Below, piece after piece: positions 18,917 through 27,254 of a stretch of 64,000 nucleotides of DNA. A program made the translations under genes and the position numbers. This stretch comes from Prosthecobacter sp. GTDB lineage: Bacteria; Verrucomicrobiota; Verrucomicrobiia; Verrucomicrobiales; Verrucomicrobiaceae. The stretch lies in the NCBI GenBank assembly GCA_021733925.1, contig JAIPJY010000024.1, positions 1-64,000 on the forward strand, read 5' to 3'. The notes beneath the pieces were generated by a model. That model was not told the origin of the DNA, ran no database searches, and saw only the letters and a program-made list of their open reading frames with translations. Position 1 is the first letter of the stretch. Each line of letters starts with the position of its first letter.

Positions 18917-18921
18917 GCCCG

Positions 18922-19482
18922 ATGTCGAACGCCTTTGCCCTCCTCGGCCTGCCGCGCATTGCCGCACTCGATGACGAGGCGCTGCAGCAGGCCTGGCTGA
19001 CCGCCAGCCGCAGCGCCCACCCCGACCAACCCGGTGGGGATGCCGCCCGTGCCGCCGAGGTCAACACCGCCTACGAAACGCTGCAAGCACCCGAAAAACG
19101 ACTGAAGCATCTGCTCGATTTACATGCGGTGCCCTGGCGTGCAGTTCCCATCGACGAAGCGATGATGTCGCTCTTTGGTCAACTCGGTCCGGCGCTTCAA
19201 AGCGTCACAGCTTTTCTCAAGCGCAAACAGAGCGCCACCTCCGCTCTCGCCAAGGCCCTGCTCGCCCCGGATGAAATGCGGCTGCGTGAGCAGCTTGAGG
19301 CCCTTGGGACCACGCTCGATGCCGAGCGCACCGCCCTGCTGGCGGACCTGCCCGCCTATGACGCCCGCCTCAGCGCAGGCGACAACACCGCCCTTGCCGA
19401 TCTGCAAATCCTGCAGGCACGACTGGCCTATTTTGGCAAATGGCAGACTCAGGTGCGTGAAGCTTTGCTGAGTTTGATGTGA
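18922..19482 (+). CDS. hscB: Fe-S cluster co-chaperone HscB
   Basis: 186 residues. The N-terminal J domain has HPD at residues 33-35 (RSAHPDQPGGD) and AAEVNTAYETL helix; the C-terminal helical bundle (SLFGQLGPALQSVTAFL onward) matches the HscB domain that binds IscU. It directs IscU to the specialised Hsp70 HscA for cluster release. No HscA gene is next to it, so a distant hscA or DnaK may be the partner. It lies in an operon with the IscA-like gene. Confidence 0.85.
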   Translation: MSNAFALLGLPRIAALDDEALQQAWLTASRSAHPDQPGGDAARAAEVNTAYETLQAPEKRLKHLLDLHAVPWRAVPIDEAMMSLFGQLGPALQSVTAFLKRKQSATSALAKALLAPDEMRLREQLEALGTTLDAERTALLADLPAYDARLSAGDNTALADLQILQARLAYFGKWQTQVREALLSLM

Positions 19483-19494
19483 TCCCCAGGCTTC

Positions 19495-19713
19495 CTATTT
19501 GGCAGAGTCCACTCCGTCTAACGGCTCTGCCGCAGTCACGCCCTCGCGCACGCGGCGCAGGCACTCGTCCGGGCTGGCATCCATCGGCAGGGTGAGCGGC
19601 AGGGAGCCAACGCACAAATGTCGCACGGCACCTTCACGGCGAACATGGGTCACTTCGATGTCGTGAGCGGCAAAGAAGCGCACGACGTCCTGATTGCTGG
19701 CGTAACGGCTCAT
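19495..19713 (-). CDS. Small unknown protein
   Basis: 72 residues, on the same strand and 17 bp downstream of the TPM-domain gene. The alternation of SNQDVVRFFAAHDIEV, a basic turn and LPLTLPMDASPDE weakly recalls the HicA/dsRBD-like fold, but the catalytic His context of HicA is not there. There is no partner antitoxin gene. The codon use is coherent, so it is probably real, but no function can be given. Confidence 0.45.
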   Translation of the reverse strand: MSRYASNQDVVRFFAAHDIEVTHVRREGAVRHLCVGSLPLTLPMDASPDECLRRVREGVTAAEPLDGVDSAK

Positions 19714-19730
19714 GCCAATAGGAGGGCAGA

Positions 19731-20681
19731 TTAAAAGTCGCCGCCGCCGCCGAAATCGCCGCCACCCGAGTCTCCACCACCAAAGCCGCCAGAGTCATCG
19801 CCAAAGCCGCCGCCGGAACTGGTGTAGTCCGTATCGGTGCCGGAGAAGCCAGCGTCATGGTGCGTGGTATCCATGGACTCTGCGCCGAAGGAAGATGCGG
19901 AGCTGTGCGAACCAAAGAACTGATCGTACATCCACATGCCCGCCGCAGCGCCGAACATGCTTCCCATCATGTTTTGCATGAAGCCACCACCGCCATAGGA
20001 AGGCTGGCCCATACCGCCGGCGCCGCCACCGCCTCCGGACATGGCACGGAACAGGCCTCGCACGAGACTGAACCCCACCCAGATCAGCAAAACGATGCCG
20101 ATCGTGGGCAGCCACGAAGAGCCCCCCTGCTGCGAGGTATGCGCCTTGGAGCCAAAGGACGTCGCTCCGCTGTTGCGGTGCGAGTTCATGGTGGTGGAAA
20201 TGAAATTCACGGCATCGATCAGCGCGTCATCATTCTTTTTATTCCGCAATTGTTCGAGCATGCGCTGAATCAGCGTGACACGATCCGTCAGTGTGAAAGC
20301 CTGGCGCTGAGTGTCCGTGCCAACGACCACCTGCAAATGCGCAGGCTGTTTCACGAGCAGGATGAGGACACCGTTCACACCCTTTTCACGGGCGAGCTTC
20401 TCCGCCCACAGGGAGAAACCCCGGTTGGTGGCGGCCTTGTCTGAGTGCAGCACCGAAGCCTTCATGTCCTCAGGCACCTCCGCGAAGGTCTGCACTGCGA
20501 TATCCTTGTGCACTCGGCTGGCGACATCGTTGATGGTGCCCTTGGCGTTCACCTTGGCGAACTCGGAAAAGAAGGCTCCGTCATCTTGAATGCCTCCCGC
20601 CGCAGCACGTGCACCGACGGTGCCGAACAGCAGCATAGCAGCGAGAGCGGGAAGGAATAAACGACGAGTGAGAATGTTCAT
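19731..20681 (-). CDS. TPM-domain protein with membrane anchor and Gly-rich tail
   Basis: 316 residues from ATG 20681 with a signal peptide (RRLFLPALAAMLLFGTVGARA). A TPM domain follows (about 30-165; VLILLVKQPAHLQVVVGTDTQ, VTLIQRMLEQLRN), then one membrane segment (LPTIGIVLLIWVGFSLV) and a long tail of Gly, Ser and Asp repeats ending GGGDFGGGGDF. TPM proteins include photosystem II repair factors and unknown bacterial membrane proteins. The tail resembles that of YgcG-type proteins. Divergent from the pentapeptide gene. Confidence 0.82.
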   Translation of the reverse strand: MNILTRRLFLPALAAMLLFGTVGARAAAGGIQDDGAFFSEFAKVNAKGTINDVASRVHKDIAVQTFAEVPEDMKASVLHSDKAATNRGFSLWAEKLAREKGVNGVLILLVKQPAHLQVVVGTDTQRQAFTLTDRVTLIQRMLEQLRNKKNDDALIDAVNFISTTMNSHRNSGATSFGSKAHTSQQGGSSWLPTIGIVLLIWVGFSLVRGLFRAMSGGGGGAGGMGQPSYGGGGFMQNMMGSMFGAAAGMWMYDQFFGSHSSASSFGAESMDTTHHDAGFSGTDTDYTSSGGGFGDDSGGFGGGDSGGGDFGGGGDF

Positions 20682-20819
20682 AGGGGTTGAAGAATGCGGT
20701 GCGAGCATGATTCAAAGATACGTGTGGCGCACCTGCGAAACACGCCTGTTTTTGTAGTCGCTGCCGTGTCAGCTCAAATGTGAAATCTGCGTAAACTGCG
20801 CACAAACTCATTACACACC

Positions 20820-21380
20820 ATGACTTTACCGGAATCTGCCTTGTGTGAAAATAAGTCTATGGAAAAGACAACATGTCTGGAAGTTTTAAAACAAGGTCCC
20901 TATGCTTGGAACACCTTCCTCCTCGATGAGGGTCTCCAATCAGCCTGCCTGAGCGAGGCGAACCTCGGTGGCGCGGATCTGCGCCGCGTGAATCTGGCCC
21001 AGGCGGATCTGCATCTCGCCAATCTCAACGGGGCGGATCTCAGTCTGGCGAACCTGCGAGGCGCAGACCTCAGCCTCGCCGATCTCCGGGGTGCGAATCT
21101 CAACGGCGCAGACCTCAGTCTGGCGAACCTTGAAGGTGCAGACCTGCGCGGAGTCAAATGCACCGGCGTTCAACTTCTGGGCGCCGACCTGCGCCGCGTG
21201 AATTTTCACGACACGGACCTGCGGCGTGCGAATTTCGCCAACTCAAATCTTTGCGGCGCGGACCTCAGCGGCACACGTCTGATACGGGCGAACCTTTTGG
21301 GCGCAGACCTGCAAGGCGCGGACCTCACCGGCGTGGAGATGATTGAGGACAGACCCGCAACACTGCGCACAGCCGCATAG
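20820..21380 (+). CDS. Pentapeptide-repeat protein
   Basis: 186 residues. After about 45 N-terminal residues comes an unbroken run of about 26 pentapeptides of the A(D/N)LXX type ([15 protein letters not shown] and so on), ending near residue 176, which should fold as a right-handed quadrilateral beta-helix of six to seven coils. No signal peptide is visible. Known relatives include Qnr/MfpA DNA mimics that protect gyrase, but most such proteins have no known role. The start could also be the ATG 14 codons downstream. Confidence 0.9.
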   Translation: MTLPESALCENKSMEKTTCLEVLKQGPYAWNTFLLDEGLQSACLSEANLGGADLRRVNLAQADLHLANLNGADLSLANLRGADLSLADLRGANLNGADLSLANLEGADLRGVKCTGVQLLGADLRRVNFHDTDLRRANFANSNLCGADLSGTRLIRANLLGADLQGADLTGVEMIEDRPATLRTAA

Positions 21381-21384
21381 TTGC

Positions 21385-21435
21385 CCAGTTGCGCCGCAAC
21401 TGGAGTTCTATCCGGACCAGTGGCGGCGCAACTGG
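21385..21435. repeat. Palindrome after the pentapeptide gene, with a partial second copy
   Basis: CCAGTTGCG-C-CGCAACTGG (21385-21403) is a perfect inverted repeat 4 bp after the stop of the pentapeptide gene. A related imperfect copy, with GGCGCAACTGGA, lies at about 21417-21435. The first could act as a transcription end, although no T-run follows. Confidence 0.5.
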
Positions 21436-21560
21436 ACTACTTTCAGGACATGCACAAAATGCGTCTTCTTTGCGCGATTTGGAGACTGCGAAGGCGGGTG
21501 TGATGGGCTCGGATTTGCTGAGTGGAAGGGCGCTCAGCATCCACTCATCACTCCAAAACT

Positions 21561-21770
21561 ATGCCACGCCCCTCACGTTACTCACCTGCCGAAAAGGCCG
21601 CCATCGTAGCCGCCGCACGTTCCCGGATTCGCCTGGGAGAAAGTTGCAAAGACATCGCCCTCCGGCTCGGCGTAAATCAGCCCTCCCTGAGCGGCTGGCT
21701 GCGGGAATCAACACTCGACATGTTGTACCCGCCGCTGCCGCCCTGCATGCCGCGCAATCGCTCGGCGTGA
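21561..21770 (+). CDS. Small helix-turn-helix protein, possible transposase remnant
   Basis: 69 residues from ATG 21561. RYSPAEKAAIVAAARSRI is followed by GESCKDIALRLGVNQPSLSG, a homeodomain-like helix-turn-helix as in transposase OrfA proteins and some small regulators. The C-terminus (LYPPLPPCMPRNRSA) does not continue into a transposase domain, so this may be a truncated relic. It sits in a 725-bp region (21381-22105) without other genes. Confidence 0.4.
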   Translation: MPRPSRYSPAEKAAIVAAARSRIRLGESCKDIALRLGVNQPSLSGWLRESTLDMLYPPLPPCMPRNRSA

Positions 21771-21916
21771 TGTGTGACAGTCTTGAATGGCACTCGGTTA
21801 AGACAGCTTTTTCATTAATTCCCAATGCCAGCAACTGCGTTTTCTGACGGTGGTGCCGCTCTCTTTTGTCACTCCATTCCGCGACACACCAGCACCAAAG
21901 GTGCTGCGAATTTCAG

Positions 21917-21953
21917 CCCAGGGTCAGCCGAGCCTCAGCGAGGCGACCCTGGG
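21917..21953. repeat. REP-like palindrome (CCCAGGGTC ... GACCCTGGG)
   Basis: A perfect 9-bp inverted repeat CCCAGGGTC (21917-21925) and GACCCTGGG (21945-21953) encloses a second stem GCCT-CAGCG-AGGC. The whole forms a long GC-rich hairpin. It has the look of a dispersed REP element, of the sort mobilised by REP-associated transposases. The rest of 21771-22105 shows no gene. Confidence 0.6.
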
Positions 21954-22105
21954 TATGGCAACACACGACAGGAAGCAAAGCCAGCACACCGCCACACCCC
22001 ACGTCCACCAGCAGCGTCTGCACAGAACTCCGCCGTGTATGCACAGCGCCGCTAGCTCCAAAGCTCACAATCAATGCTCTTAACCGAGGGCCATTCAATC
22101 CCACC

Positions 22106-24163
22106 TTATTTCTTCTTCACCTGCCAGTGGTCATCAAAGAAGTCCGCTGCCACCACCTTGCCGGCAGACTCTGCGCTCGGCGGCTGGCTGATGTCGAGGA
22201 TGGCCCAGTCAGGGAGCTTCGGGTTTTGCAGGGAGTTGGTCCTGTCATGCGCCTCACGGAAAGTGAGGCCGGAATTGATCACCACTTCAAAGCCCGGCGA
22301 TTTCAGGCAGGGATAAGTCAGCAGCGGGACATGGGTCTTCGCATCGAATGACTCGTCCCCCATGCTCACCTTCTCCGCGTCCCATTGCACCGGCAGCGAT
22401 TTGGCAAGCTGCTTGAGGCAGGAGTTGGATTCCGGTGTGCCCCAGAGGATGAGGCTCTGTGTTTTGCCAGCTTCGAAGATGTCTCCCACATCCGATGCCT
22501 TAACCACACGCGCATCACCGCGCATGAGGCCCTTCCAGCGCTGGAGGAAATGCGCCGACTCTGACTTCACCCACGCATCCACCGCAGGCGAAGAGGATTT
22601 GCCGTCCGGCAGCACCACCAGGAAGCGCTTCATGAAACTCGCATCCATCGGGCCCGGATGCGCACCCGGCTTGCCCCCGGCTGGACCCTCGTGCTGAAAC
22701 GGCTCCGCATTGCCAAAATCACGCCAGGTGCCATTCTCTTTGATCAGGCGGCAAAACGAACCTGCCACTTTCGGGCCGGGGCTCATGAAGGTTTCGAACT
22801 GAGGCGACACCGGACCGACATTGAGATTCAACGTGGCACCATCAATGATCAGCTTGAGAGATCCCCCACCCTTCCGTGCCTGCGGCGGCGGATAGAATAC
22901 GATGCGCGTCACATTCTGCGACTTCATCTCGATCGTCTGACCGTCAACAACCTTCGCATCAAGCCGCGCCTCCTTCCAGCTCTCATCCATGCCGTGCAGA
23001 TTCAGCCACTTCATGCGGCCATAGAAGGGCGTCTTGGTCTGAATGTGAACTTCGTCAGGAAACAGTTCCCGTCCTTTGGCGACAGCTTTTTCCACCCACG
23101 CCTGCACCTCCTTGATCACCTCGGGGTGGTACTTGTGCGGCATGCCGGGACCGATGAGATGCGGCGGATGCAGATCCTGCTTTGCCAGCACTTCCATCAT
23201 GTACTGCGCCGAATCACGCTGGGCATCGATTTCACCGCTGTAGCTGATCAGCGGCACGTTGAAAAAATTCCGCGCATAGTCCGGCACGTCATACACGCCC
23301 CACAACGCCTGCTCATACCAGACCGGATACTTCTCAGGCGTGAGCTTTTGATAGCGCTTCACATCCGCAAACCCCGCGCCGGTATGCACGCATGCCCACT
23401 GGTCCGCGTAATGCGCCCCCATATGCCATGCGCCCGCGCCCCCCATGCTGAAGCCCGCCAGCGCCACGCGGTTCGTGTCCACATTGAAGCGCTTCATGGC
23501 ATCATTGCGGCATTCAAACACATCCGTTTCACCCGCACTCTTCCAGCCGTTGCAGTAACGCCCGAAGGGATGAATCACGATCGTGCCTGCCGGCTGAAAC
23601 TGTCCCGGCTTCTTCGCCATCAGCTTCGAATAGACGAAGGGCAGATCCGTGGCGGTGTCACCCCGGCCATGCAGCCAGATCCACATCGGCACCGGCTTTT
23701 TGCCTGCGCCAAACTCCAAACCTTCCGGCACTTCCACGCCATAAGGCTGCGGTGAATCATCGATTTTCGAATAGAAGCCCAGCACCTTCCGCCCGCTGCC
23801 GTTCATCCATGGCGTTTCATTTTTTCCGAGTGCCGCAATCCGCTTCTTTGCCTCGTCCAGCAGCGCCATCGCTTTTTTCACGCCGTCCTCAGGCTTCTTG
23901 TCATACCACTCGTCGAACTCCAGGGCGTAGCGCACGGCCTTGAGAAAAATGTCCGCATCAGCTGCTCGCGGATGCTTCTTCACCGCTTTAAAGGACTGCG
24001 TCACCGCCGCCAGTTCTTTGGCAATGCCCGCCTCTTGCTCTGCTGAAAGTGCCGCGGTGGCTTTCGGTGGCAGACTGCCTTTGAAAGAGGCCGTGGCACC
24101 ATTGGGACTGAGCTGCGCCTGGGCAGCCACCACCCACAGAGAGAGAAAAAGAATACATTTCAT
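22106..24163 (-). CDS. Large secreted alpha/beta-hydrolase (PHB-depolymerase/esterase-like)
   Basis: 685 residues from ATG 24163, which yields a signal peptide (MKCILFLSLWVVAAQAQ). The hydrolase core has the oxyanion region WLHGRGD, nucleophile elbow GFSMGGAG with Ser239, a likely acid Asp313 (GEIDAQ) and His343 (GMPHKYHP). Similar proteins belong to the prolyl-oligopeptidase/PHB-depolymerase-like families common in Verrucomicrobiota. The long C-terminal part (380-685) has no motif I recognise. The likely site of action is the periplasm or exterior; the substrate is unknown. Confidence 0.8.
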   Translation of the reverse strand: MKCILFLSLWVVAAQAQLSPNGATASFKGSLPPKATAALSAEQEAGIAKELAAVTQSFKAVKKHPRAADADIFLKAVRYALEFDEWYDKKPEDGVKKAMALLDEAKKRIAALGKNETPWMNGSGRKVLGFYSKIDDSPQPYGVEVPEGLEFGAGKKPVPMWIWLHGRGDTATDLPFVYSKLMAKKPGQFQPAGTIVIHPFGRYCNGWKSAGETDVFECRNDAMKRFNVDTNRVALAGFSMGGAGAWHMGAHYADQWACVHTGAGFADVKRYQKLTPEKYPVWYEQALWGVYDVPDYARNFFNVPLISYSGEIDAQRDSAQYMMEVLAKQDLHPPHLIGPGMPHKYHPEVIKEVQAWVEKAVAKGRELFPDEVHIQTKTPFYGRMKWLNLHGMDESWKEARLDAKVVDGQTIEMKSQNVTRIVFYPPPQARKGGGSLKLIIDGATLNLNVGPVSPQFETFMSPGPKVAGSFCRLIKENGTWRDFGNAEPFQHEGPAGGKPGAHPGPMDASFMKRFLVVLPDGKSSSPAVDAWVKSESAHFLQRWKGLMRGDARVVKASDVGDIFEAGKTQSLILWGTPESNSCLKQLAKSLPVQWDAEKVSMGDESFDAKTHVPLLTYPCLKSPGFEVVINSGLTFREAHDRTNSLQNPKLPDWAILDISQPPSAESAGKVVAADFFDDHWQVKKK

Positions 24164-24228
24164 GGAAGAGCTTAAACGCCGCCCTGCGCGGTTTTTAGAC
24201 CATTTCTCAGAAAGAATGTCCTTTTGAT

Positions 24229-24331
24229 CCGGCGAGCGGAGCGGTCCCAGTGGCAAGAAAGACGCGCCGCCTGCTGTTTGAAAACAACAGGCAAGCGTCC
24301 GACGCAGCCAATGGGACCGCTCCGCCGCCGG
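24229..24331. repeat. 103-bp palindromic element upstream of the hydrolase gene
   Basis: The element is bounded by CCGGCG and CGCCGG. GCGGAGCGGTCCCA (24236-24249) pairs exactly with TGGGACCGCTCCGC (24312-24325), and inside it GACGC/GCGTC and GCCTG.TGTT/AACA.CAGGC continue the stem. The fold is one long hairpin. It lies between the prepilin stop and the hydrolase start, both leftward. It could be a terminator-like structure or a mobile repeat. Confidence 0.6.
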
Positions 24332-24400
24332 GCAATGTGACAGGCATTTTGAGAACCAGTCTAACCTTGAGTTGCGGTCTGTTTGATTTCTCCGGTCAAC

Positions 24401-24805
24401 TCAATGACCGGTTGGGTTCTGCCCACCTGATGAAATAAAGAACAGTTCGCCACTGGGTTTGCTGCCAATGAAAGGATAAGTCCCAGCCACCATGTCAGTG
24501 GCAACTGCGGCCTGAAACATCACGCTGGCCAGCGCACCATTGGACGGCTTTCGCCCCTCGATGACAGCGGCCACCTGCGTTGCCACGTCTCCTTCAGGCC
24601 ACACCACCCCAGCAGCCACACCCGTGGTATAGGCAAGCATGATGTTCTGAGCATTGCGCTTGTCTTTGACCTTGTCTGCTTGGCCAGTAAGGAACCCCAG
24701 ATTCGGCACCATGATCGCTGCGAGCAAACCGATGATAAGAACCACCATCATGAGTTCAATCAGGCTGAAGCCTGATCGGCGGTGGGCCACTTGTTTGGTT
24801 TTCAT
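24401..24805 (-). CDS. Type IV / type II secretion prepilin-like protein
   Basis: 134 residues from ATG 24805. A short basic leader of 12 residues ending in Gly precedes FSLIELMMVVLIIGLLAAIMV, the prepilin cleavage and methylation motif with Glu at mature position 5. The globular part (DKVKDKRNAQNIMLAYTTG onward) is small and the C-terminus has SGGQNPTGH. Single prepilin-like genes of this type are numerous in Verrucomicrobiota; assembly genes are not adjacent. The role in pili or a pseudopilus is open. Confidence 0.85.
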   Translation of the reverse strand: MKTKQVAHRRSGFSLIELMMVVLIIGLLAAIMVPNLGFLTGQADKVKDKRNAQNIMLAYTTGVAAGVVWPEGDVATQVAAVIEGRKPSNGALASVMFQAAVATDMVAGTYPFIGSKPSGELFFISSGGQNPTGH

Positions 24806-24974
24806 GGACTTGAGGAATGAGGCTTGGTTGAAGGATCTGGCACCTCTGTCATTTCCACCGGTAAAGCTTCCCTCATTCACATGCCCCTCTATTGCGTGTT
24901 TATTCAAATGCGCTTAAGCCACGCTGATAGTCGCGCATGCACTGGCTTCAATCAGGCCAGATGATCAGGACAAA

Positions 24975-25273
24975 TATACTGCCGCGCACCATAAACTTTC
25001 ATTTTGAGAAGGTGCCCTTCCATCTGCTGCATTGCCTCCCGCAGCAGGGACACGCGCCCAGAGCCGATGCGGTGAAGCCGCGAAGCGAAACATCAGCGCT
25101 CCCAGCAAAGAACTGCGGGCTGCACGGGAGTCCGTGCTGGGAGCGCTGGTTTTTAACCGGCTCTGGGAGCTCCGCCACACGAACACGCACCGCATTTTCA
25201 ATCCTACCGGCATGCATCATCACTTTCATTCGGGGCGGCACACTTTTGAAGATTTGTGATGCGCGGCAGTATA
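24975..25273. mobile_element. MITE-like palindromic element with TA ends
   Basis: TATACTGCCGCGCA (24975-24988) is repeated exactly inverted at 25260-25273, and the match continues to about 27 bp with five transitions. Nested inside are CCCAGAGCCG/CGGCTCTGGG (25057-25066, 25158-25167) and CAGCGCTCCCAGCA/TGCTGGGAGCGCTG (25094-25107, 25135-25148). The outer TA could be a TA target duplication, as in IS630/mariner-type MITEs. No transposase is coded inside. The element fills most of the 484-bp gap between the prepilin and methyltransferase genes. Confidence 0.55.
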
Positions 25274-25289
25274 ACGCGCCCCCCCTTTC

Positions 25290-26120
25290 TCAAGCTGCTT
25301 TGTGCCAGCTTGCAAACACTCCACTCGGAACCGCAGGCACTCCCTCCGCCCCCTTGAGCAAAATCTCCCCGCTCTCCACGGCACCGCCGAAAACATTGAA
25401 TTCCTGCCGCATGAGATTCTGCAATGTCGTGGGAGACACCGCCCCCTGACGGCAGCAGATCAGGACGCCAATGGGTTTGTCGGACAACAAACCACTGACG
25501 GTGCTCAGCAGCGCACCGAGATCACGCTCCAGCTCAAATCCTCGCTTGGCATCCTTGGGAGTATGCGGATCGATCACGATCAAATCGTAGCGGGTCGTTT
25601 GAGTGCGTTCACGCTGGGCGAATTTCACCGGATCATCCACCACCCAGCGGATGTCCCGATTGGCCAGCGTGTTGAGCGCAGCGTGCTCACGTGCGCGTTT
25701 GATCGCATCTGCCGAAACATCCACATGCGCCACTGCCGCACCGGCCTGCGCAGTCGCGAGAGTGAACCCGCCGGCCCCGCCAAACAGATGCAGTACACGC
25801 GCCGGACGGCGCTGCTGCTCGGCAAAGGCGGAACACTGCGCGCCAGCCTTGCCCCAAAGTTCCTGCAATTCAGGAGCCAGGCCGCGCACGCCGCCCTGAG
25901 GAGAAAGCAAAAAGCGCAACGTTCCGATGCGCAGTTTCAGCGGTTCCTTCACCTCGCGCTTCAATTCCACGGCCTTGCGCCATTCTGCACCCGGAAGTTT
26001 GCGCCGCCACCAGGCCGCATGGGAAGCACGCGAAGACACCAGCGCGCCAAGCCTTTCGAGCACGCGCCCTCCGCCGCTGTCGAGCAGTTCATAAGATTCG
26101 TTGGTGATTTCAGATTCCAT
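25290..26120 (-). CDS. RlmI-like SAM methyltransferase paralogue with altered motif IV
   Basis: 276 residues from ATG 26120. The sequence aligns along its length with the protein at 58634-59494: YELLDSG near the start, VLHLFGGAGGFTLATAQAGA as motif I, VDVSADAIKRA, and the C-terminal VPSGVFASWH. In place of the DPPSYGRG motif of the paralogue this copy has DPHTPKDAK, so the catalytic motif of rRNA-type methyltransferases is lost. The SAM-binding part looks intact. It may have changed substrate or lost activity. Confidence 0.7.
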   Translation of the reverse strand: MESEITNESYELLDSGGGRVLERLGALVSSRASHAAWWRRKLPGAEWRKAVELKREVKEPLKLRIGTLRFLLSPQGGVRGLAPELQELWGKAGAQCSAFAEQQRRPARVLHLFGGAGGFTLATAQAGAAVAHVDVSADAIKRAREHAALNTLANRDIRWVVDDPVKFAQRERTQTTRYDLIVIDPHTPKDAKRGFELERDLGALLSTVSGLLSDKPIGVLICCRQGAVSPTTLQNLMRQEFNVFGGAVESGEILLKGAEGVPAVPSGVFASWHKAA

Positions 26121-26164
26121 GATGCTGAGTTTGGTCAATGTCCGCCCTCGTGACCAGCTGCAAA

Positions 26165-26986
26165 TCAAGAGGCGGCCTGCAAAGGCAGCACTTCAAGACC
26201 TTCACCTTTCAAAGCAGCCCGCGCCTCTCTGGCAGAGAGGGCCTTCATTCTGCGCTTGTAGCAGCTTCTGAAAAACTTGGAGATGAAATCATTGCCTTGT
26301 GGGGGAAAGGGCCTCCTTTTCAAGTTCACTTTGATACCTTGCTCACGCAGAAATTTAATCGCCTGGGGCTTCCAAAATTGTCCTTTAACCGACTCAACAT
26401 AAGACACGACCTTGGGGGATTCGTCTTTCATGTAGAACAGTCCCGGTTCACCTTCAGTGTTGAGCTTCCGCAGACGGCTCTCTGCAGCCCAAATGGAACA
26501 ACTAGGAACCAATATCTGATTCAAAAAAGCTTTCTTCCACAAGGACAGATTGAGACCCGCACGAAGATTGCCTTTCTCGATCCGGCGTAACGAAGTGTTT
26601 TCCATCGCTTCACCCAGATCGCCATGCTGGTCCACCGCCAGGTACTTGCCGCCAGCCTGATCCAATTGCTCAATGCATGCGGTCATCGCGGAACTTTGAA
26701 TTTCGCTATCCACCAGGAAATCATCAAGCCAGACAAAGAGATTCTCCTCCTTGATGGATTTCAACCCCTTGATGATGTTGTCAGACCAACTTTTATCCTC
26801 TCCCACACAGATGGGGATCACCCGGGAATCCTTGTAATAACGATGATTGGAGATCAGATAAACTGGCAGGGCGGGCGAGTCCCAATGTTTGAAGAAGAAA
26901 TGAAAAAATATGGGCCACAGGTCTGAATAGGCGTCACACGACGATACGACGATGGCCGCGTCCTGCGCGTTGAAAGTTGATGGCAT
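26165..26986 (-). CDS. Putative glycosyltransferase-like polysaccharide protein
   Basis: 273 residues, no signal peptide. The N-terminus AAIVVSSCDAYSDLWPIFFH and the acidic VWLDDFLVD (LDDF 87-90) resemble a family of GT-A-like proteins found in capsule clusters, where DDF would be the metal site. Its stop lies 44 bp upstream of the methyltransferase start. It marks the left edge of the polysaccharide island and is visibly more A+T-rich than the housekeeping genes. The family is poorly characterised, so the activity is inferred. Confidence 0.55.
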   Translation of the reverse strand: MPSTFNAQDAAIVVSSCDAYSDLWPIFFHFFFKHWDSPALPVYLISNHRYYKDSRVIPICVGEDKSWSDNIIKGLKSIKEENLFVWLDDFLVDSEIQSSAMTACIEQLDQAGGKYLAVDQHGDLGEAMENTSLRRIEKGNLRAGLNLSLWKKAFLNQILVPSCSIWAAESRLRKLNTEGEPGLFYMKDESPKVVSYVESVKGQFWKPQAIKFLREQGIKVNLKRRPFPPQGNDFISKFFRSCYKRRMKALSAREARAALKGEGLEVLPLQAAS

Positions 26987-27215
26987 GAAGATCAGGAATC
27001 AAGACGCTTTTGCGCACGCCGCAAACCATTATTTAAAACACCCTCAAAGAACCACGCTTGAACAGCTAGCAGCCGATGGGGCAGGAAAGCGCCCCCTCCT
27101 CCCGAAAGTCCTGCGTTAGAGAGGCCTAAAGGGAGAACAAAATCCTTGCACCAACTTCCGTGAAAGCTAAGGATTCGCTTGTGTCGTTGAGCACCACAAG
27201 TTTGACTTACCTCAT

Positions 27216-27246
27216 TCTCGACCAAAGAATCTCGACCAAAGAATCT
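27216..27246. repeat. Tandem 14-bp direct repeat, 2.2 copies
   Basis: The unit TCTCGACCAAAGAA occurs at 27216-27229 and 27230-27243, followed by TCT. It lies just before the start of the fucosyltransferase-like gene, in the gene-poor, A+T-rich stretch 26987-27254, and could affect the leader of that operon or result from slippage. Confidence 0.6.
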
Positions 27247-27254
27247 GAGCCATC

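Noticed and set aside
20820..21380. Regular short repeats suggesting a CRISPR array or satellite
   Set aside because: The periodicity is 15 bp and in frame; it encodes pentapeptides.
26987..27254. Possible small gene upstream of the fucosyltransferase-like gene
   Set aside because: The only frame there (leftward, 77 codons) has no recognisable sequence and overlaps the tandem repeat.
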